Position numbers and translations under genes: made by a program
The notes under the pieces: generated by a model
The model's input: the letters and a program-made list of their open reading frames with translations, nothing else
Told to the model about the DNA's origin: nothing
Database searches by the model: none
Source: Kiloniellaceae bacterium
GTDB lineage: Bacteria; Pseudomonadota; Alphaproteobacteria; Kiloniellales; J153
DNA: 64,000 bases
Direction: 5' to 3'
Assembly (NCBI GenBank): GCA_021776175.1
Contig: JAJFGJ010000018.1
Coordinates: 1-64,000 of the forward strand
In this document: one piece after another, positions 44,225 through 53,299 of the stretch
Position numbering within the stretch: position 1 is the first letter of the stretch
Layout: each line of letters starts with the position of its first letter

Positions 44225-44267
44225 AAAGAGGCTCGGAAGTCTTACTCCCGGGCCTCTTTCGTTTTTT
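44225..44267 (+). terminator. Rho-independent terminator after the substrate-binding protein gene
   Basis: AAAGAGGC (44225-44232) and GCCTCTTT (44252-44259) form an 8-bp stem, with a possible inner CGG/CCG pair, followed by CGTTTTTT. It separates the binding-protein gene from the permease genes and probably gives partial readthrough, a common way to make more binding protein than permease. Confidence 0.75.
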
Positions 44268-44296
44268 CAACTCCAGAACTTTTTACGGGGGTCGCC

Positions 44297-45277
44297 TTGA
44301 TTTCATATATCTTGGCGCGTGTTTTACAGTCCTTTGTCGTGATGCTGTGCGTGGCGGCGATCTCGTTTTCGTTGTTCACTTATGTCGGCGATCCGATCGC
44401 CAATCTGGTCGGTATCCAGTCTTCCGATGAAAAGCGCGAAGAACTAAGAGAATCGCTGGGCCTGAACGACGCCGTACCGGTTCAGTTCGCGCGCTTCGTC
44501 GGCCGGGCCGTGCGAATGGAATTCGGTATATCGTATCAGCAGAAGCGTAGCGTCGCCTCCATCATCGCGGAGCGCCTTCCCGCGACGCTTGAGTTGAGTA
44601 TCCTGTCGGCGCTGATCGCCCTTGGAATTGGGATTCCGGCTGGGATTTACACGGCGCTTCGCCGCGAGTCCTGGTTTTCGCACTTCTTTCTATCGGCTTC
44701 CCTGGTCGGCGTTTCCTTGCCTACGTTCCTGATCGGGATCTTGTTGATTTTTACTTTTTCCGTTCATTTCCATCTTCTGCCATCTTTTGGCCGGGGCGAG
44801 GTCGTGCAACTCGGTTTTTGGAGTACCGGGCTCTTGACGGCGAGCGGGCTAAAGGCCCTCATCATGCCGGCGATCACCCTGGCCCTGTTTCAGATGACCT
44901 TGATCATGCGTCTGGTGCGCTCGGAGATGCTGGAAGTCCTGCGCACCGATTACATCAAGTTCGCGCGCGCGCGCGGCCTTTCCAATCGCACCGTTCATTT
45001 CGGTTACGCGCTCATGAACACCCTGGTCCCGGTTATCACCATCACCGGCTTACAGCTTGGATCGATTATCGCCTTCGCGATTATCACCGAGACGGTCTTT
45101 CAATGGCCGGGCGTCGGTCTGATGTTCATTCAGGCGATTAGCGAAGTCGATATTCCGGTTATGTCGACCTATCTACTTTTGATCGCGAGCTTCTTCGTCA
45201 TCATAAATTTGACGGTCGATCTGTTGTATTACTTTGTCGATCCGCGCCTGCGGGTCGGGCGCGACGTGCGGGCATGA
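44297..45277 (+). CDS. ABC transporter permease, DppB type
   Basis: A 326-residue inner-membrane subunit with about six helices. The N-terminal MISYILARVLQSFVVMLCVA and the EAA loop (ARGLSNRTVHFGYALMNTLVPVITITG, about 225-252) mark the DppB/OppB family, and a final FQWPGVGLM precedes the last helices. It pairs with the DppC-type subunit through an ATGA overlap at 45274. The start is TTG 44297, eight bases after GGGGG. Confidence 0.92.
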   Translation: MISYILARVLQSFVVMLCVAAISFSLFTYVGDPIANLVGIQSSDEKREELRESLGLNDAVPVQFARFVGRAVRMEFGISYQQKRSVASIIAERLPATLELSILSALIALGIGIPAGIYTALRRESWFSHFFLSASLVGVSLPTFLIGILLIFTFSVHFHLLPSFGRGEVVQLGFWSTGLLTASGLKALIMPAITLALFQMTLIMRLVRSEMLEVLRTDYIKFARARGLSNRTVHFGYALMNTLVPVITITGLQLGSIIAFAIITETVFQWPGVGLMFIQAISEVDIPVMSTYLLLIASFFVIINLTVDLLYYFVDPRLRVGRDVRA

Positions 45278-46224
45278 GTCAGTCGCCGCCGACAACGGAT
45301 TCGTTTTTCGCCGCCGATTTGGCGCGGCGCGCCTGGAACAGCGATCTCTCCTATAGCTTCCGGCGTTCCAAGGTGACGGTCGTTGCCGGCATCATCACCT
45401 TGATTTACCTGCTGAGCGCCCTATTCGCGCCCTGGGTCGCGCCCCACGATCCCTATGACTTGGTGAATGTGAATATCCTCGATTCTTTCCTGCCGCCGGC
45501 CTGGATCGAGGGCGGGGACAGCCGTTTCCTCCTGGGCACGGACAATGCCGGGCGCGATGTGTTGTCGACGATCATCCATGGCTCTCGTATTTCCCTGGGC
45601 GTCGGATTCGCCAGCGTCTTTCTGGCCGCGTCCATGGGGGTCACACTCGGCCTTATCAGCGGCTTTGTCGGCGGCCGCCTCGACGCCGTGATCATGCGCA
45701 TCGCCGAGGTACAGCTTAGCTTTCCCGACATCCTGATCGCCCTGCTCATCGACGGCGTCATCCGCAGCATCCTGGGACCGGGCGCCCATGGAAACATTGC
45801 CTTTGTCGTCGTGATCGCGGCGATATCCCTGGCGTATTGGGTGCAATTCGCCCGCACCGTGCGGGCCACCACCATGGTCGAGAAAAGCAAGGACTATGTC
45901 CAGGCCGCCAGGGTCGCCGGGAAAGGCACCGCCTATATCATGTTCCGGCATCTGCTGCCGAACGTCATGGGGCCGGTTCTGGTGATCGCGACCATTAGCC
46001 TGGCGCTGGCCATCGTTACCGAGGCGACACTGTCTTTCCTCGGTGTCGGCGTGCCTCCGACGCAGCCCTCCTTGGGAACCTTGATTCGCGTTGGCAACGA
46101 TTTCCTGTTCTCGGGCGAGTGGTGGATCACCCTGTTCCCCGGCGTCGCCCTGGCGATCATGGGATTGTCGGTCAATTTGCTCGGCGACTGGCTGCGCGAC
46201 GCCTTGAACCCGAAGTTGCGGTAG
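45274..46224 (+). CDS. ABC transporter permease, DppC type
   Basis: A 316-residue inner-membrane subunit. The soluble N-terminus (DDLARRAWNSDLSYSFRR-like) is usual for DppC/OppC. LLGTDNAGRDVLSTIIHGSRISLGVGF is the family signature, and the EAA loop ARVAGKGTAYIMFRHLLPNVMGPV contacts the ATPase. It forms a heterodimeric channel with the upstream permease; the 4-bp overlap suggests coupled translation. Confidence 0.92.
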   Translation: MSQSPPTTDSFFAADLARRAWNSDLSYSFRRSKVTVVAGIITLIYLLSALFAPWVAPHDPYDLVNVNILDSFLPPAWIEGGDSRFLLGTDNAGRDVLSTIIHGSRISLGVGFASVFLAASMGVTLGLISGFVGGRLDAVIMRIAEVQLSFPDILIALLIDGVIRSILGPGAHGNIAFVVVIAAISLAYWVQFARTVRATTMVEKSKDYVQAARVAGKGTAYIMFRHLLPNVMGPVLVIATISLALAIVTEATLSFLGVGVPPTQPSLGTLIRVGNDFLFSGEWWITLFPGVALAIMGLSVNLLGDWLRDALNPKLR

Positions 46225-46234
46225 GGGGCGGGCC

Positions 46235-48295
46235 ATGTCCAAACCGCCATTATTGGAGATCAAGAACCTCCGGGTCGAATTTCCCACGCGCCATGGAACT
46301 TTGGTCGCGATCGACGATCTGTCGTTACATATCGCCCCGGGCGAGGTCTTGGGTGTCGTCGGCGAATCCGGTGCGGGAAAGTCCATGACTGGCGCCGCGA
46401 TTATTGGACTCTTGGAACCGCCAGGCAGAATCGCGGGCGGCGAAATAATCTTCGACGGACAGCGGATCGACAACCTGCCGGACGAAAAAATCCGCCAGAT
46501 ACGCGGCCGCCACATCGGGGCGATTTTTCAAGACCCCCTCACCAGCCTCAATCCCCTGCACACGGTCGGGCGCCAGATCACGGATACCATCGCGGCCCAC
46601 TTGCCGCTTACCGCCCGTCAGGCCCGGACGCGGGCATTGGACCTTCTCGGAGAAGTCGGTATTCCCGCGGCGTCGGAGCGCATCGATCATTACCCGCACC
46701 AGTTTTCAGGCGGCATGCGGCAGCGCGTCGTCATAGCCCTGGCCCTATGCGCCGACCCGAAACTGATTATCGCGGACGAACCGACCACCGCTCTCGATGT
46801 TTCGATCCAAGCGCAGATCATTGTCCTCTTGAAGCGGCTGTGTTCCCAACATGGCAGCGCGATCATGCTGATCACCCATGACATGGGCGTGATCGCGGAG
46901 ACCGCCGACCGCGTGGCGGTGATGTACGCGGGCCGGGTCGGGGAAGTCGGCCCGGTTTCCGAAATTATTCACAATGCCCGCCTGCCCTACACGATCGGTT
47001 TGATGGGATCGATTCCCTCGATCGGGGAGGAGGTCGACCGGCTGGTTCAGATCGACGGATCCATGCCGCGCCTGAACGAAACGCCGCCCGGCTGCCGCTA
47101 TCATCCACGCTGTCCGAAGGTCTTCGATCGCTGCAAGACCGAGCGCCCGGAACTGATCCCGGCCGGACCCTCGCGCGTGGCTTGCTGGCTCTATGAAGAC
47201 CCAACTGAGGTGCCGGCTCTAGATCTTGTTCATTCGGCGGCGGCAAGAAAAGCCGGCGACAGCCCGCATAGCCGTGGCGGCGCGCCGGCGGCAACGCTGA
47301 TCGAGGCCAAGGGACTCAAGCAATATTTCGACGTGTCGCCGCCCCTGCTCACGCGGATACTGGAACGGACGGGGCGCCGGATCGTGCAAGCGGTCGATGG
47401 GCTGGATATATCCATAAAACGTGGGGAAACTTTTGGGCTGGTGGGCGAATCCGGATGTGGGAAGTCCACCGTCGCCCGGACCATCGTCGGCCTTTTCAAT
47501 GCCACTGCGGGCACCATTAGCTATAACGGCGCCTCTTTGAGCACGCGCGAAGAGCGTGCCCGCAATCTCTCCGTTCAGCACAAGATACAGATGATTTTTC
47601 AGGACCCGCAGGCGTCGCTGAACCCGCGCTGGCGGGTTTTCGATATTGTCGCCGAGTCTATTCCCAAATCGCGCCGGTCCCTGGCCGGCGGGGTGAAGGA
47701 GCGGGTCGGCGAGCTCTTACGGCAAGTCGGCATGTCGCCTCTGGATGGGGACAAATTCCCGCACGAATTCTCCGGCGGTCAGAGGCAGCGGATATCCATC
47801 GCCCGGGCCCTTGGCGGCGAGCCGGAATTCCTGGTCTGCGATGAGCCGACGTCGGCGCTCGACGTTTCGGTCCAGGCGCAGATTCTGAATTTGATGGTGG
47901 AATTACAACGCACGCTTGGTTTGACCTACCTGTTCATCAGTCACGACCTGGCGGTGGTTCATCACATCTCGACCAAGGTCGGCGTTATGTACCTTGGCCG
48001 GATCGTGGAGTGGTCCGCGACTCAACAACTCTTCACCCGCCCCTTGCATCCTTATACGCGCATGTTGCTCGATGCTGTGCCCGACATATCCAAGACCGGA
48101 ACCATGCGCTCGCAGGTCGAGGGCGAGGTGCCAAGTCCCATCGATCCACCGGCCGGCTGTTCCTTCCATCCGCGCTGTCCCTTCGCCCAGGACCGCTGCC
48201 GCGCCGAGGTGCCGGAATCTATCATGGCGGAAGGCACCGCGATCGCATGCCATGCCGTGCAGGAGGGGCGCCTGCCGGCTTGGCGAGCGCCCTAA
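46235..48295 (+). CDS. ABC transporter ATP-binding protein with two fused ATPase domains (DppD-DppF)
   Basis: A 686-residue fused ATPase. Domain 1 (about 5-330): Walker A GESGAGKSMTG, signature FSGGMRQRVVIALAL, Walker B LIIADEPTTALD, and an oligopeptide C-terminal extension with CRYHPRCPKVFDRCK. Domain 2 (about 350-675): Walker A GESGCGKSTVA, signature FSGGQRQRISIARAL, Walker B LVCDEPTSALD, and an extension ending in SFHPRCPFAQDRC. The Cys/His-rich tails are usual and may bind Fe-S. The fusion replaces the separate DppD and DppF subunits and completes the importer. Confidence 0.93.
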   Translation: MSKPPLLEIKNLRVEFPTRHGTLVAIDDLSLHIAPGEVLGVVGESGAGKSMTGAAIIGLLEPPGRIAGGEIIFDGQRIDNLPDEKIRQIRGRHIGAIFQDPLTSLNPLHTVGRQITDTIAAHLPLTARQARTRALDLLGEVGIPAASERIDHYPHQFSGGMRQRVVIALALCADPKLIIADEPTTALDVSIQAQIIVLLKRLCSQHGSAIMLITHDMGVIAETADRVAVMYAGRVGEVGPVSEIIHNARLPYTIGLMGSIPSIGEEVDRLVQIDGSMPRLNETPPGCRYHPRCPKVFDRCKTERPELIPAGPSRVACWLYEDPTEVPALDLVHSAAARKAGDSPHSRGGAPAATLIEAKGLKQYFDVSPPLLTRILERTGRRIVQAVDGLDISIKRGETFGLVGESGCGKSTVARTIVGLFNATAGTISYNGASLSTREERARNLSVQHKIQMIFQDPQASLNPRWRVFDIVAESIPKSRRSLAGGVKERVGELLRQVGMSPLDGDKFPHEFSGGQRQRISIARALGGEPEFLVCDEPTSALDVSVQAQILNLMVELQRTLGLTYLFISHDLAVVHHISTKVGVMYLGRIVEWSATQQLFTRPLHPYTRMLLDAVPDISKTGTMRSQVEGEVPSPIDPPAGCSFHPRCPFAQDRCRAEVPESIMAEGTAIACHAVQEGRLPAWRAP

Positions 48296-48301
48296 GAAAG
48301 C

Positions 48302-48325
48302 GGCCACGCGAAGCTGTGCGTGGCC
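48302..48325 (+). terminator. Hairpin after the ABC operon
   Basis: A perfect 8-bp stem GGCCACGC/GCGTGGCC (48302-48309 and 48318-48325) with an 8-nt loop, 7 bp after the stop codon. There is no T-run (CCTCCCCC follows), so it is a weak intrinsic terminator or an RNA-stability hairpin. Confidence 0.5.
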
Positions 48326-48359
48326 CCTCCCCCAGTTATTCCGTGAACGCGGATTCTCC

Positions 48360-48980
48360 CTAGCGAACGATCTCCCAGGTCCCGTCTTCCTGCCGGCAAG
48401 CTTGCCCAAAGACCTGGCGGGTCTGACCGCCCACTGTCGCCGTGTTCAGATATTCCCGGCAATAGCGGCCATTGTCGGTTCGATAGGTTTGGGTTGGCAC
48501 GATCTCGTAGCGGGCCTGTTTGCGTGAATCGTTCCAGATTATGGATTGGCCGTCGGCGGCCTTCTCCAGTGTCCGCGCGACATAGCGCGGTTGCGCGGTA
48601 TAGACGGCTCCATGGCGGTCATAGCCGCCTGAACGGCGGGGATAATAGTCCCGGCTCCGGCAACGAATACCATGGTTGGTTAATTTGTAGGCGGTCCGGC
48701 AATAGCCGTGATCGAATACATAATTCTGGAAGCCCCGGTGGTGATGACGCCGCCCGGAATGGCGCCGCGCGTGACGGGGGCGTTCGCGGTGATGCCTGAA
48801 ATCCCTCCGGCGGTCGTTGCGATGGCCACCGCGTTCAAATCCACCCTTGTTGTGGTTGTTCTGGTAGCCCCGGTCCTTGCCGTGGCCACGATGTCCATCG
48901 CCCGCCAATGCGGCGTTTGGCGTCCAAGCCCAGAAAGCGAGGGCGAATATGGCGGGTATCAACATGAATCTGCGTAGCAT
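48360..48980 (-). CDS. Surface-antigen-like secreted protein, His/Arg-rich
   Basis: A 206-residue secreted protein. A Sec signal (about 6-26, cleavage after ALA) is followed by a His/Arg/Gly-rich, low-complexity middle (HHRERPRHARRHSGRRHHHR). A C-terminal domain (about 140-206) has DGQSIIWNDSRKQARYEIVP, NGRYCREYLNTATVGG and QACRQEDGTWEI. The same C-domain occurs in the protein at 51283-52053, on the other side of the chemoreceptor gene. The domain resembles the 16/17-kDa surface-antigen family (RT0821/Lpp0805). A metal-binding role of the His-rich part is possible but unproven. Confidence 0.75.
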   Translation of the reverse strand: MLRRFMLIPAIFALAFWAWTPNAALAGDGHRGHGKDRGYQNNHNKGGFERGGHRNDRRRDFRHHRERPRHARRHSGRRHHHRGFQNYVFDHGYCRTAYKLTNHGIRCRSRDYYPRRSGGYDRHGAVYTAQPRYVARTLEKAADGQSIIWNDSRKQARYEIVPTQTYRTDNGRYCREYLNTATVGGQTRQVFGQACRQEDGTWEIVR

Positions 48981-49386
48981 GGCTTTCCTCCTCCGTCACG
49001 ATCTTGACGACCGGCTAGATTCTCCCGGCCCTGATCTATGTTACGAAGGTTATGCTCGAACATCCCCGAGGCCATGTGCCGAGGTTTGGGCAATACTAGT
49101 GCAGGTTGTATTACAGTTGATGTCATATATCTATAGTTGTTTTCTATCTCCTCTTTGGAAAGATACCCGAATAGGAAAGCAGGAGAGCAATCCTCCTAAT
49201 AACAAGCGAGTCAGTACTCCAGGTTTTATATAATTTTTACAGATTACAATTACTTTTTGTATGGGAATAACCAGATCGATTCTTTTTCGGTCCGGTTTAC
49301 GCATTGATTTTTAGATGGCCAACACCGTGTTGGACACATACGCGGTTAACCGCCATGGGCGGTCATAGACCCATCACAAGGGGACG
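48981..49386. other. Divergent intergenic region upstream of the chemoreceptor
   Basis: 406 bp with no gene. It is clearly AT-richer than its flanks, especially 49100-49300, and should hold promoters for the divergent surface-protein and chemoreceptor genes. A 15-bp palindrome at 49319-49333 is the only clear site. I see no confident -35/-10 pair. Confidence 0.6.
49319..49333. promoter_or_regulatory. Perfect 15-bp palindrome upstream of the chemoreceptor gene
   Basis: CCAACAC-C-GTGTTGG is a perfect inverted repeat 53 bp before the chemoreceptor ATG. The position suits an operator for a dimeric regulator; the regulator is unknown. Confidence 0.45.
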
Positions 49387-51195
49387 ATGATGTTGTTGAA
49401 TCGGAAAAGCGAAAATACGAACACGGACAGTACGAAACAATCCATGTTCGGGCTCAAGAAGAGTATCGTCTGGCAATTGGTTTTGCCCATCCCGATCATG
49501 CTCGGCATCGCCTTGGCTGCTATCTGGTTTCTCCTACCGCCGTTACTGGCTGACAACGTTCGTGAAGGCGCGATTCGCAACGCCCAACAAACCGTAGGTC
49601 AATTCAAAACCCTGCGCGGCTATTACGCGAAGAACGTCGTTAAAAAAGTTCTAGGGATGGGCGGCCAGGGGGCTATCGATCACGCCAATGATCCGAACTC
49701 GATACCTCTTCCCGCGACCTTGATCCAAGACATGAGCGCGTTGCTTGCCGAGGAGGACACGACCCTCCAGCTTTTCAGCGCTTTCCCCTTTCCCAATCGT
49801 GCCAAACGTCAACTCGATAGTTTTCAGCAACAGGCTTGGGATTTCCTTAGCGCGAACCCGGATGAGGTCTTCGCGCGCCAGGAAACCAGCGCGGACGGCA
49901 AGGAGGTGGTCCGTGTGGCCATGGCCGACAAGATGGTGGCTCAAGGTTGCGTGAACTGCCACAACAGCCGCGCCGACACTCCCAAGGACGACTGGAAGCT
50001 GGGCGACGTGCGTGGTATTCTCGAAATCGACGCCGTGATCGACGAGCAACTCGCGACGGGCGCAGCCCTCAGTAACAAAATTGTTATCGTCGCCGCTCTC
50101 GGCGGTCTGTTGCTTGTTTTGGTCTCGGTGCTCTTCGGGCGGCGCATGGCTAGTTCCATTTCGGCAATGACAACCGCCATGGACGGCCTCGCCAAAGGAA
50201 ACACGGACACCGAGATTCCGGCCCTGGAACGTGGCGACGAAGTCGGCCACATGGCCAAAGCCGTCGAGGTTTTCAAGCGAAACGCCATTGAGATGGAGAG
50301 CTTGAGGAAGGAAAGCGAAACGGCGGACCTCAAGGCCAAGGAAGATAAGAAACAGGCCATGAACGATCTAGCCAACAGCTTCGAGTCCAGCGTTTCGGGC
50401 ATTATTGACACGGTGGGAACTGCTTCGAGCGAACTGCAATCCACGGCCCAATCAATGACGACAATGGCCGAAAGCGCCAGCGTCAAGTCGACGGCGGTGG
50501 CCAGTGCCTCCGAGGAGGCCAGTACCAATGTACAAATCGTGGCGGCGGCCGCCGAAGAGATGGCATCGACCATCGACGAAATTACCCGTCAGGTGACACA
50601 ATCCAACGAGATTACCAAGAAAGCGGTCGTCGACGCCGAACACACCAACGAGACGGTGCAAGGTTTGGCCGAGGCGGCGCAGAAGATCGGCGATGTCCTG
50701 AGCCTGATCTCCGACATCGCCGAGCAAACCAATTTATTGGCCCTGAATGCCACCATCGAGGCGGCCCGGGCGGGCGACGCCGGCAAGGGCTTCGCGGTGG
50801 TGGCTTCGGAGGTCAAGAGCCTCGCCAACCAAACAGCCAAGGCTACCGAGGAAATCGCCAGTCAGATCAACTCGATGCAGAACGTGACCGGCGAGGCCGT
50901 GGGCGCCATCGAGGGTATCGGCGGCACGATCGGTCAGATCAACGAGATCGCAACCACCATCGCCGCCGCGGTTGAAGAGCAAAGCGCCGCGACTCAGGAG
51001 ATCGCCCGTAACGTACAAGAGGCATCCAGAGGCACGGCCGAGGTGAACTCGAATATATCGGGAGTCACCGAAGTCGTCTCCCAAACCGGGTCAGCGTCCA
51101 ATCAGGTGCTCGATTCCGCCAGCCAGCTCTCACAGGAGGCCGTGAATCTCAAGACCGAGGTGGCTAAATTCCTGGACGAAGTCCGCGTGGCGTAA
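49387..51195 (+). CDS. Methyl-accepting chemotaxis protein with c-heme (DUF3365/Tll0287-like) sensor
   Basis: A 602-residue inner-membrane receptor. TM1 (about 28-50) is followed by a periplasmic DUF3365/Tll0287-type domain (about 50-230), with [14 protein letters not shown] and [14 protein letters not shown], and a c-type heme motif CVNCH at 188-192. TM2 is near 230-252. The HAMP domain starts about [17 protein letters not shown] (255-310) and is followed by the cytoplasmic signalling domain with the hairpin tip [23 protein letters not shown]. It probably senses a redox or gas cue through heme and signals CheA. The RBS is AAGGGGACG before ATG 49387. Confidence 0.88.
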   Translation: MMLLNRKSENTNTDSTKQSMFGLKKSIVWQLVLPIPIMLGIALAAIWFLLPPLLADNVREGAIRNAQQTVGQFKTLRGYYAKNVVKKVLGMGGQGAIDHANDPNSIPLPATLIQDMSALLAEEDTTLQLFSAFPFPNRAKRQLDSFQQQAWDFLSANPDEVFARQETSADGKEVVRVAMADKMVAQGCVNCHNSRADTPKDDWKLGDVRGILEIDAVIDEQLATGAALSNKIVIVAALGGLLLVLVSVLFGRRMASSISAMTTAMDGLAKGNTDTEIPALERGDEVGHMAKAVEVFKRNAIEMESLRKESETADLKAKEDKKQAMNDLANSFESSVSGIIDTVGTASSELQSTAQSMTTMAESASVKSTAVASASEEASTNVQIVAAAAEEMASTIDEITRQVTQSNEITKKAVVDAEHTNETVQGLAEAAQKIGDVLSLISDIAEQTNLLALNATIEAARAGDAGKGFAVVASEVKSLANQTAKATEEIASQINSMQNVTGEAVGAIEGIGGTIGQINEIATTIAAAVEEQSAATQEIARNVQEASRGTAEVNSNISGVTEVVSQTGSASNQVLDSASQLSQEAVNLKTEVAKFLDEVRVA

Positions 51196-51216
51196 ATACC
51201 GCGAAGCACATAAGAC

Positions 51217-51253
51217 ACGGGCGGTAGAGGGTCATCCTCTCCGCCCGTTTTCT
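51217..51253 (+). terminator. Rho-independent terminator after the chemoreceptor gene
   Basis: ACGGGCGG (51217-51224) pairs with CCGCCCGT (51241-51248). An inner AGAGG/CCTCT stem and a GTCAT loop lie between, and TTTTCTT follows. Located 21 bp after the stop codon. Confidence 0.82.
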
Positions 51254-51282
51254 TATCGTTTCGGCGGCCATCGGAAAGTGCT

Positions 51283-52053
51283 CTAGCTCTGGATCTGCCA
51301 GGAACCGTCCGCTTGGCGGCAGGCCATGCCATAGGTTTTTTGTTGCTGGCCACCGACGGTCGCGGTCGCTGTGTATTCCCGGCAATACCGGCCATCGTTC
51401 GTTTGGATGGTCTTGACAGGCGCGACCTGATATTGGGCCCCCGATTGCGTGTCGTTCCACATGATAGCCTGGCCGTCCGGGGCGTGTTCGAGCGCCTGGC
51501 CAACGCAATTCTGGTCGAGATCGTCCATCATTTGACCGATGTTGCCGCCAACTAGCATCCCAAGGATCGTCCCGCCCAAGATAGCCACGGTACGGCCGTC
51601 GCCTTTGCCAATCTGCGACCCGATCGCGGCACCGGCACCGGCGCCGAGAACCGCGCCCAGCGCCGTACGGTTGCACTTGCCCACGCTGAGGTCGAACGGC
51701 GGCACATAGGGGCCTCGTACCGTACTCGTACTCGTTCTCGTGTTCCTTCTTTTGGCGCGGTAACCGTGAGCCGGTGCCCAGGGCGGCGGGCCGCTGCTAT
51801 AGCGTGCGTCATCGCGGCACTTCCCCTTCTTGCCATGGCGCTTGCTCTTCTTGCCATGGTGCTTGCCCTTCCTGTCTCGGTCCTTTTTGTGGGACCTGAA
51901 CCTGTCGTCGCAATCGCGGGCTTCGTGGTGTTCTTCGTATCTTCCCTTGGACTTGCCTTTTTTCGATTTCCAGGAAGCGGCCAAGTCTTGTCCGGAGCCC
52001 AGGACGAAGGCGGCGGCCATTATCGTGGCCAACAGTATGGTAAAACGGCGCAA
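51283..52053 (-). CDS. RT0821/Lpp0805-type surface protein with glycine zipper
   Basis: A 256-residue envelope protein. A signal peptide (about 1-27) is followed by a Lys/His/Arg-rich segment (KHHGKKSKRHGKKGKC), then a glycine-zipper 2TM segment (about 130-170, LGAVLGAGAGAAIGSQIGKG, then ILGGTILGMLVGGNIG). A C-terminal surface-antigen domain follows with DGQAIMWNDTQSGAQYQVAP, GRYCREYTATATVGG and ACRQADGSWQIQ. The C-domain is paralogous to that of 48360-48980. Likely outer-membrane associated; function unknown. Confidence 0.82.
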   Translation of the reverse strand: MRRFTILLATIMAAAFVLGSGQDLAASWKSKKGKSKGRYEEHHEARDCDDRFRSHKKDRDRKGKHHGKKSKRHGKKGKCRDDARYSSGPPPWAPAHGYRAKRRNTRTSTSTVRGPYVPPFDLSVGKCNRTALGAVLGAGAGAAIGSQIGKGDGRTVAILGGTILGMLVGGNIGQMMDDLDQNCVGQALEHAPDGQAIMWNDTQSGAQYQVAPVKTIQTNDGRYCREYTATATVGGQQQKTYGMACRQADGSWQIQS

Positions 52054-52134
52054 ATCGATTCTCCTTAAAGAATGACAGTTGTCGGAGCCGGGCTTCGCCC
52101 AAAGATTAGGGTCATGTTTTCGTACCCGGCCTTT

Positions 52135-52569
52135 CTAGACCCGCCCCGCGACGTAGTCGCGAAGTGCGTTGGCTTCCGTCTCCAGTTCCTCGAGGCGGTT
52201 CTTCACCACATCGCCGATGCTGATCATACCGCGCAACGCGCCGTTTTCGACGGCAGGGAGATGGCGGATACGGCTCCGTGTCATTTGCGACATGATGTCC
52301 TGAATGTTGTCGCCCAAACCGCAGGTCTTGACATTGGTGGTCATGAAATCCGCGACTCGCATATCGAGCATGGAAGCACCGTGGCCCACCAAGCCGCGCA
52401 CGACATCGCGTTCGGACAATATACCTTGAACCTTGGCGCCGTCATCGCTGACAACCAAAGCGCCAACCTTTTCCGACTTTAGGATTTCGACCGCCGCCTT
52501 GATCGTGGCGTCCCCAGGAACGGTTAGGACCCTATCGCCCTTAAGGGCGAGCATGGCTTGGACCTTCAT
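52135..52569 (-). CDS. CBS-domain protein
   Basis: A 144-residue protein made of two CBS motifs (Bateman module): VPGDATIKAAVEILKSEKVGALVVSDDG and GLGDNIQDIMSQMTRSRIRHLPAVENG. Stand-alone CBS proteins bind adenine nucleotides and regulate partner enzymes or transporters, and this one lacks any effector domain. AGGAG lies upstream of the ATG. Partner unknown. Confidence 0.9.
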   Translation of the reverse strand: MKVQAMLALKGDRVLTVPGDATIKAAVEILKSEKVGALVVSDDGAKVQGILSERDVVRGLVGHGASMLDMRVADFMTTNVKTCGLGDNIQDIMSQMTRSRIRHLPAVENGALRGMISIGDVVKNRLEELETEANALRDYVAGRV

Positions 52570-52732
52570 CGTATTGCCCTCTCCTCATCGGATTGGCAGG
52601 GCCCGTGAGAATAGTTTTCAACGGACTGCGCAATCTCGGTGTTGCCGGGCCGGGCTATGTATCAGTCGTGGGGGTTTGGCCACGGCGATACTTGCCATCA
52701 TAACCGAAATGGGGCGCCACGGGGAAGTATGC

Positions 52733-53140
52733 TCAGCCGATCCCTTTTTCGCGCGCGATCTTCTCTCTGCTTAGACGGTCATCGAGTTCGCGGATAACCT
52801 TCGGCACGGCCCAGGGCTTGTAGCCCGCCACTTCGCATTCTTCCAGAAGCCACTTCAGGCGCAGGCGGTTTCGCCGCAGTTCCATGATCCTTCTCAATCC
52901 GAAGGCCGCGCCAAGCACGCACATTCCCCCAATAAGCAAGGCAAAGCTCAAGGGCCATGTCAGAATCCAATTCACCAAGTCGTCGGTAATTGGATTCGCC
53001 AGTCTTGGAGTTCCGAAGAAACCTTCCCAAGCTCGGCTAACCGGGAACGGCGTCCACATACCCGCGCTCAGCCACCCGTATATCTGATACAGGAACAGCG
53101 CTATGCTGTAGTAAATTAGACAAATACCCAAGGTAATCAT
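52733..53140 (-). CDS. Small membrane protein, function unknown
   Basis: A 135-residue protein. Helix 1 (about 2-24, ITLGICLIYYSIALFLYQIYGWL) and helix 2 (about 58-80, WPLSFALLIGGMCVLGAAFGL) are clear, and the rest is a positively charged cytoplasmic helix (RRIMELRRNRLRLKWLLEE). I do not recognise a family. The start has GGAG nine bases upstream. It lies between the CBS and retropepsin-like genes, with no sign of a shared operon. Confidence 0.55.
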   Translation of the reverse strand: MITLGICLIYYSIALFLYQIYGWLSAGMWTPFPVSRAWEGFFGTPRLANPITDDLVNWILTWPLSFALLIGGMCVLGAAFGLRRIMELRRNRLRLKWLLEECEVAGYKPWAVPKVIRELDDRLSREKIAREKGIG

Positions 53141-53299
53141 GTAGGTTTTCTCCAGACCTATGCATGATTTACCGGATAAAGATCAATAACTTGTTACATA
53201 ATGAATAAGAGATAAAATAACGAATTATTTTGAAACAACTTATTCTGTGTAAAATTTGTGACCGTGCCCGCCAAAACACGGCCACGGACCAATCGGCGG

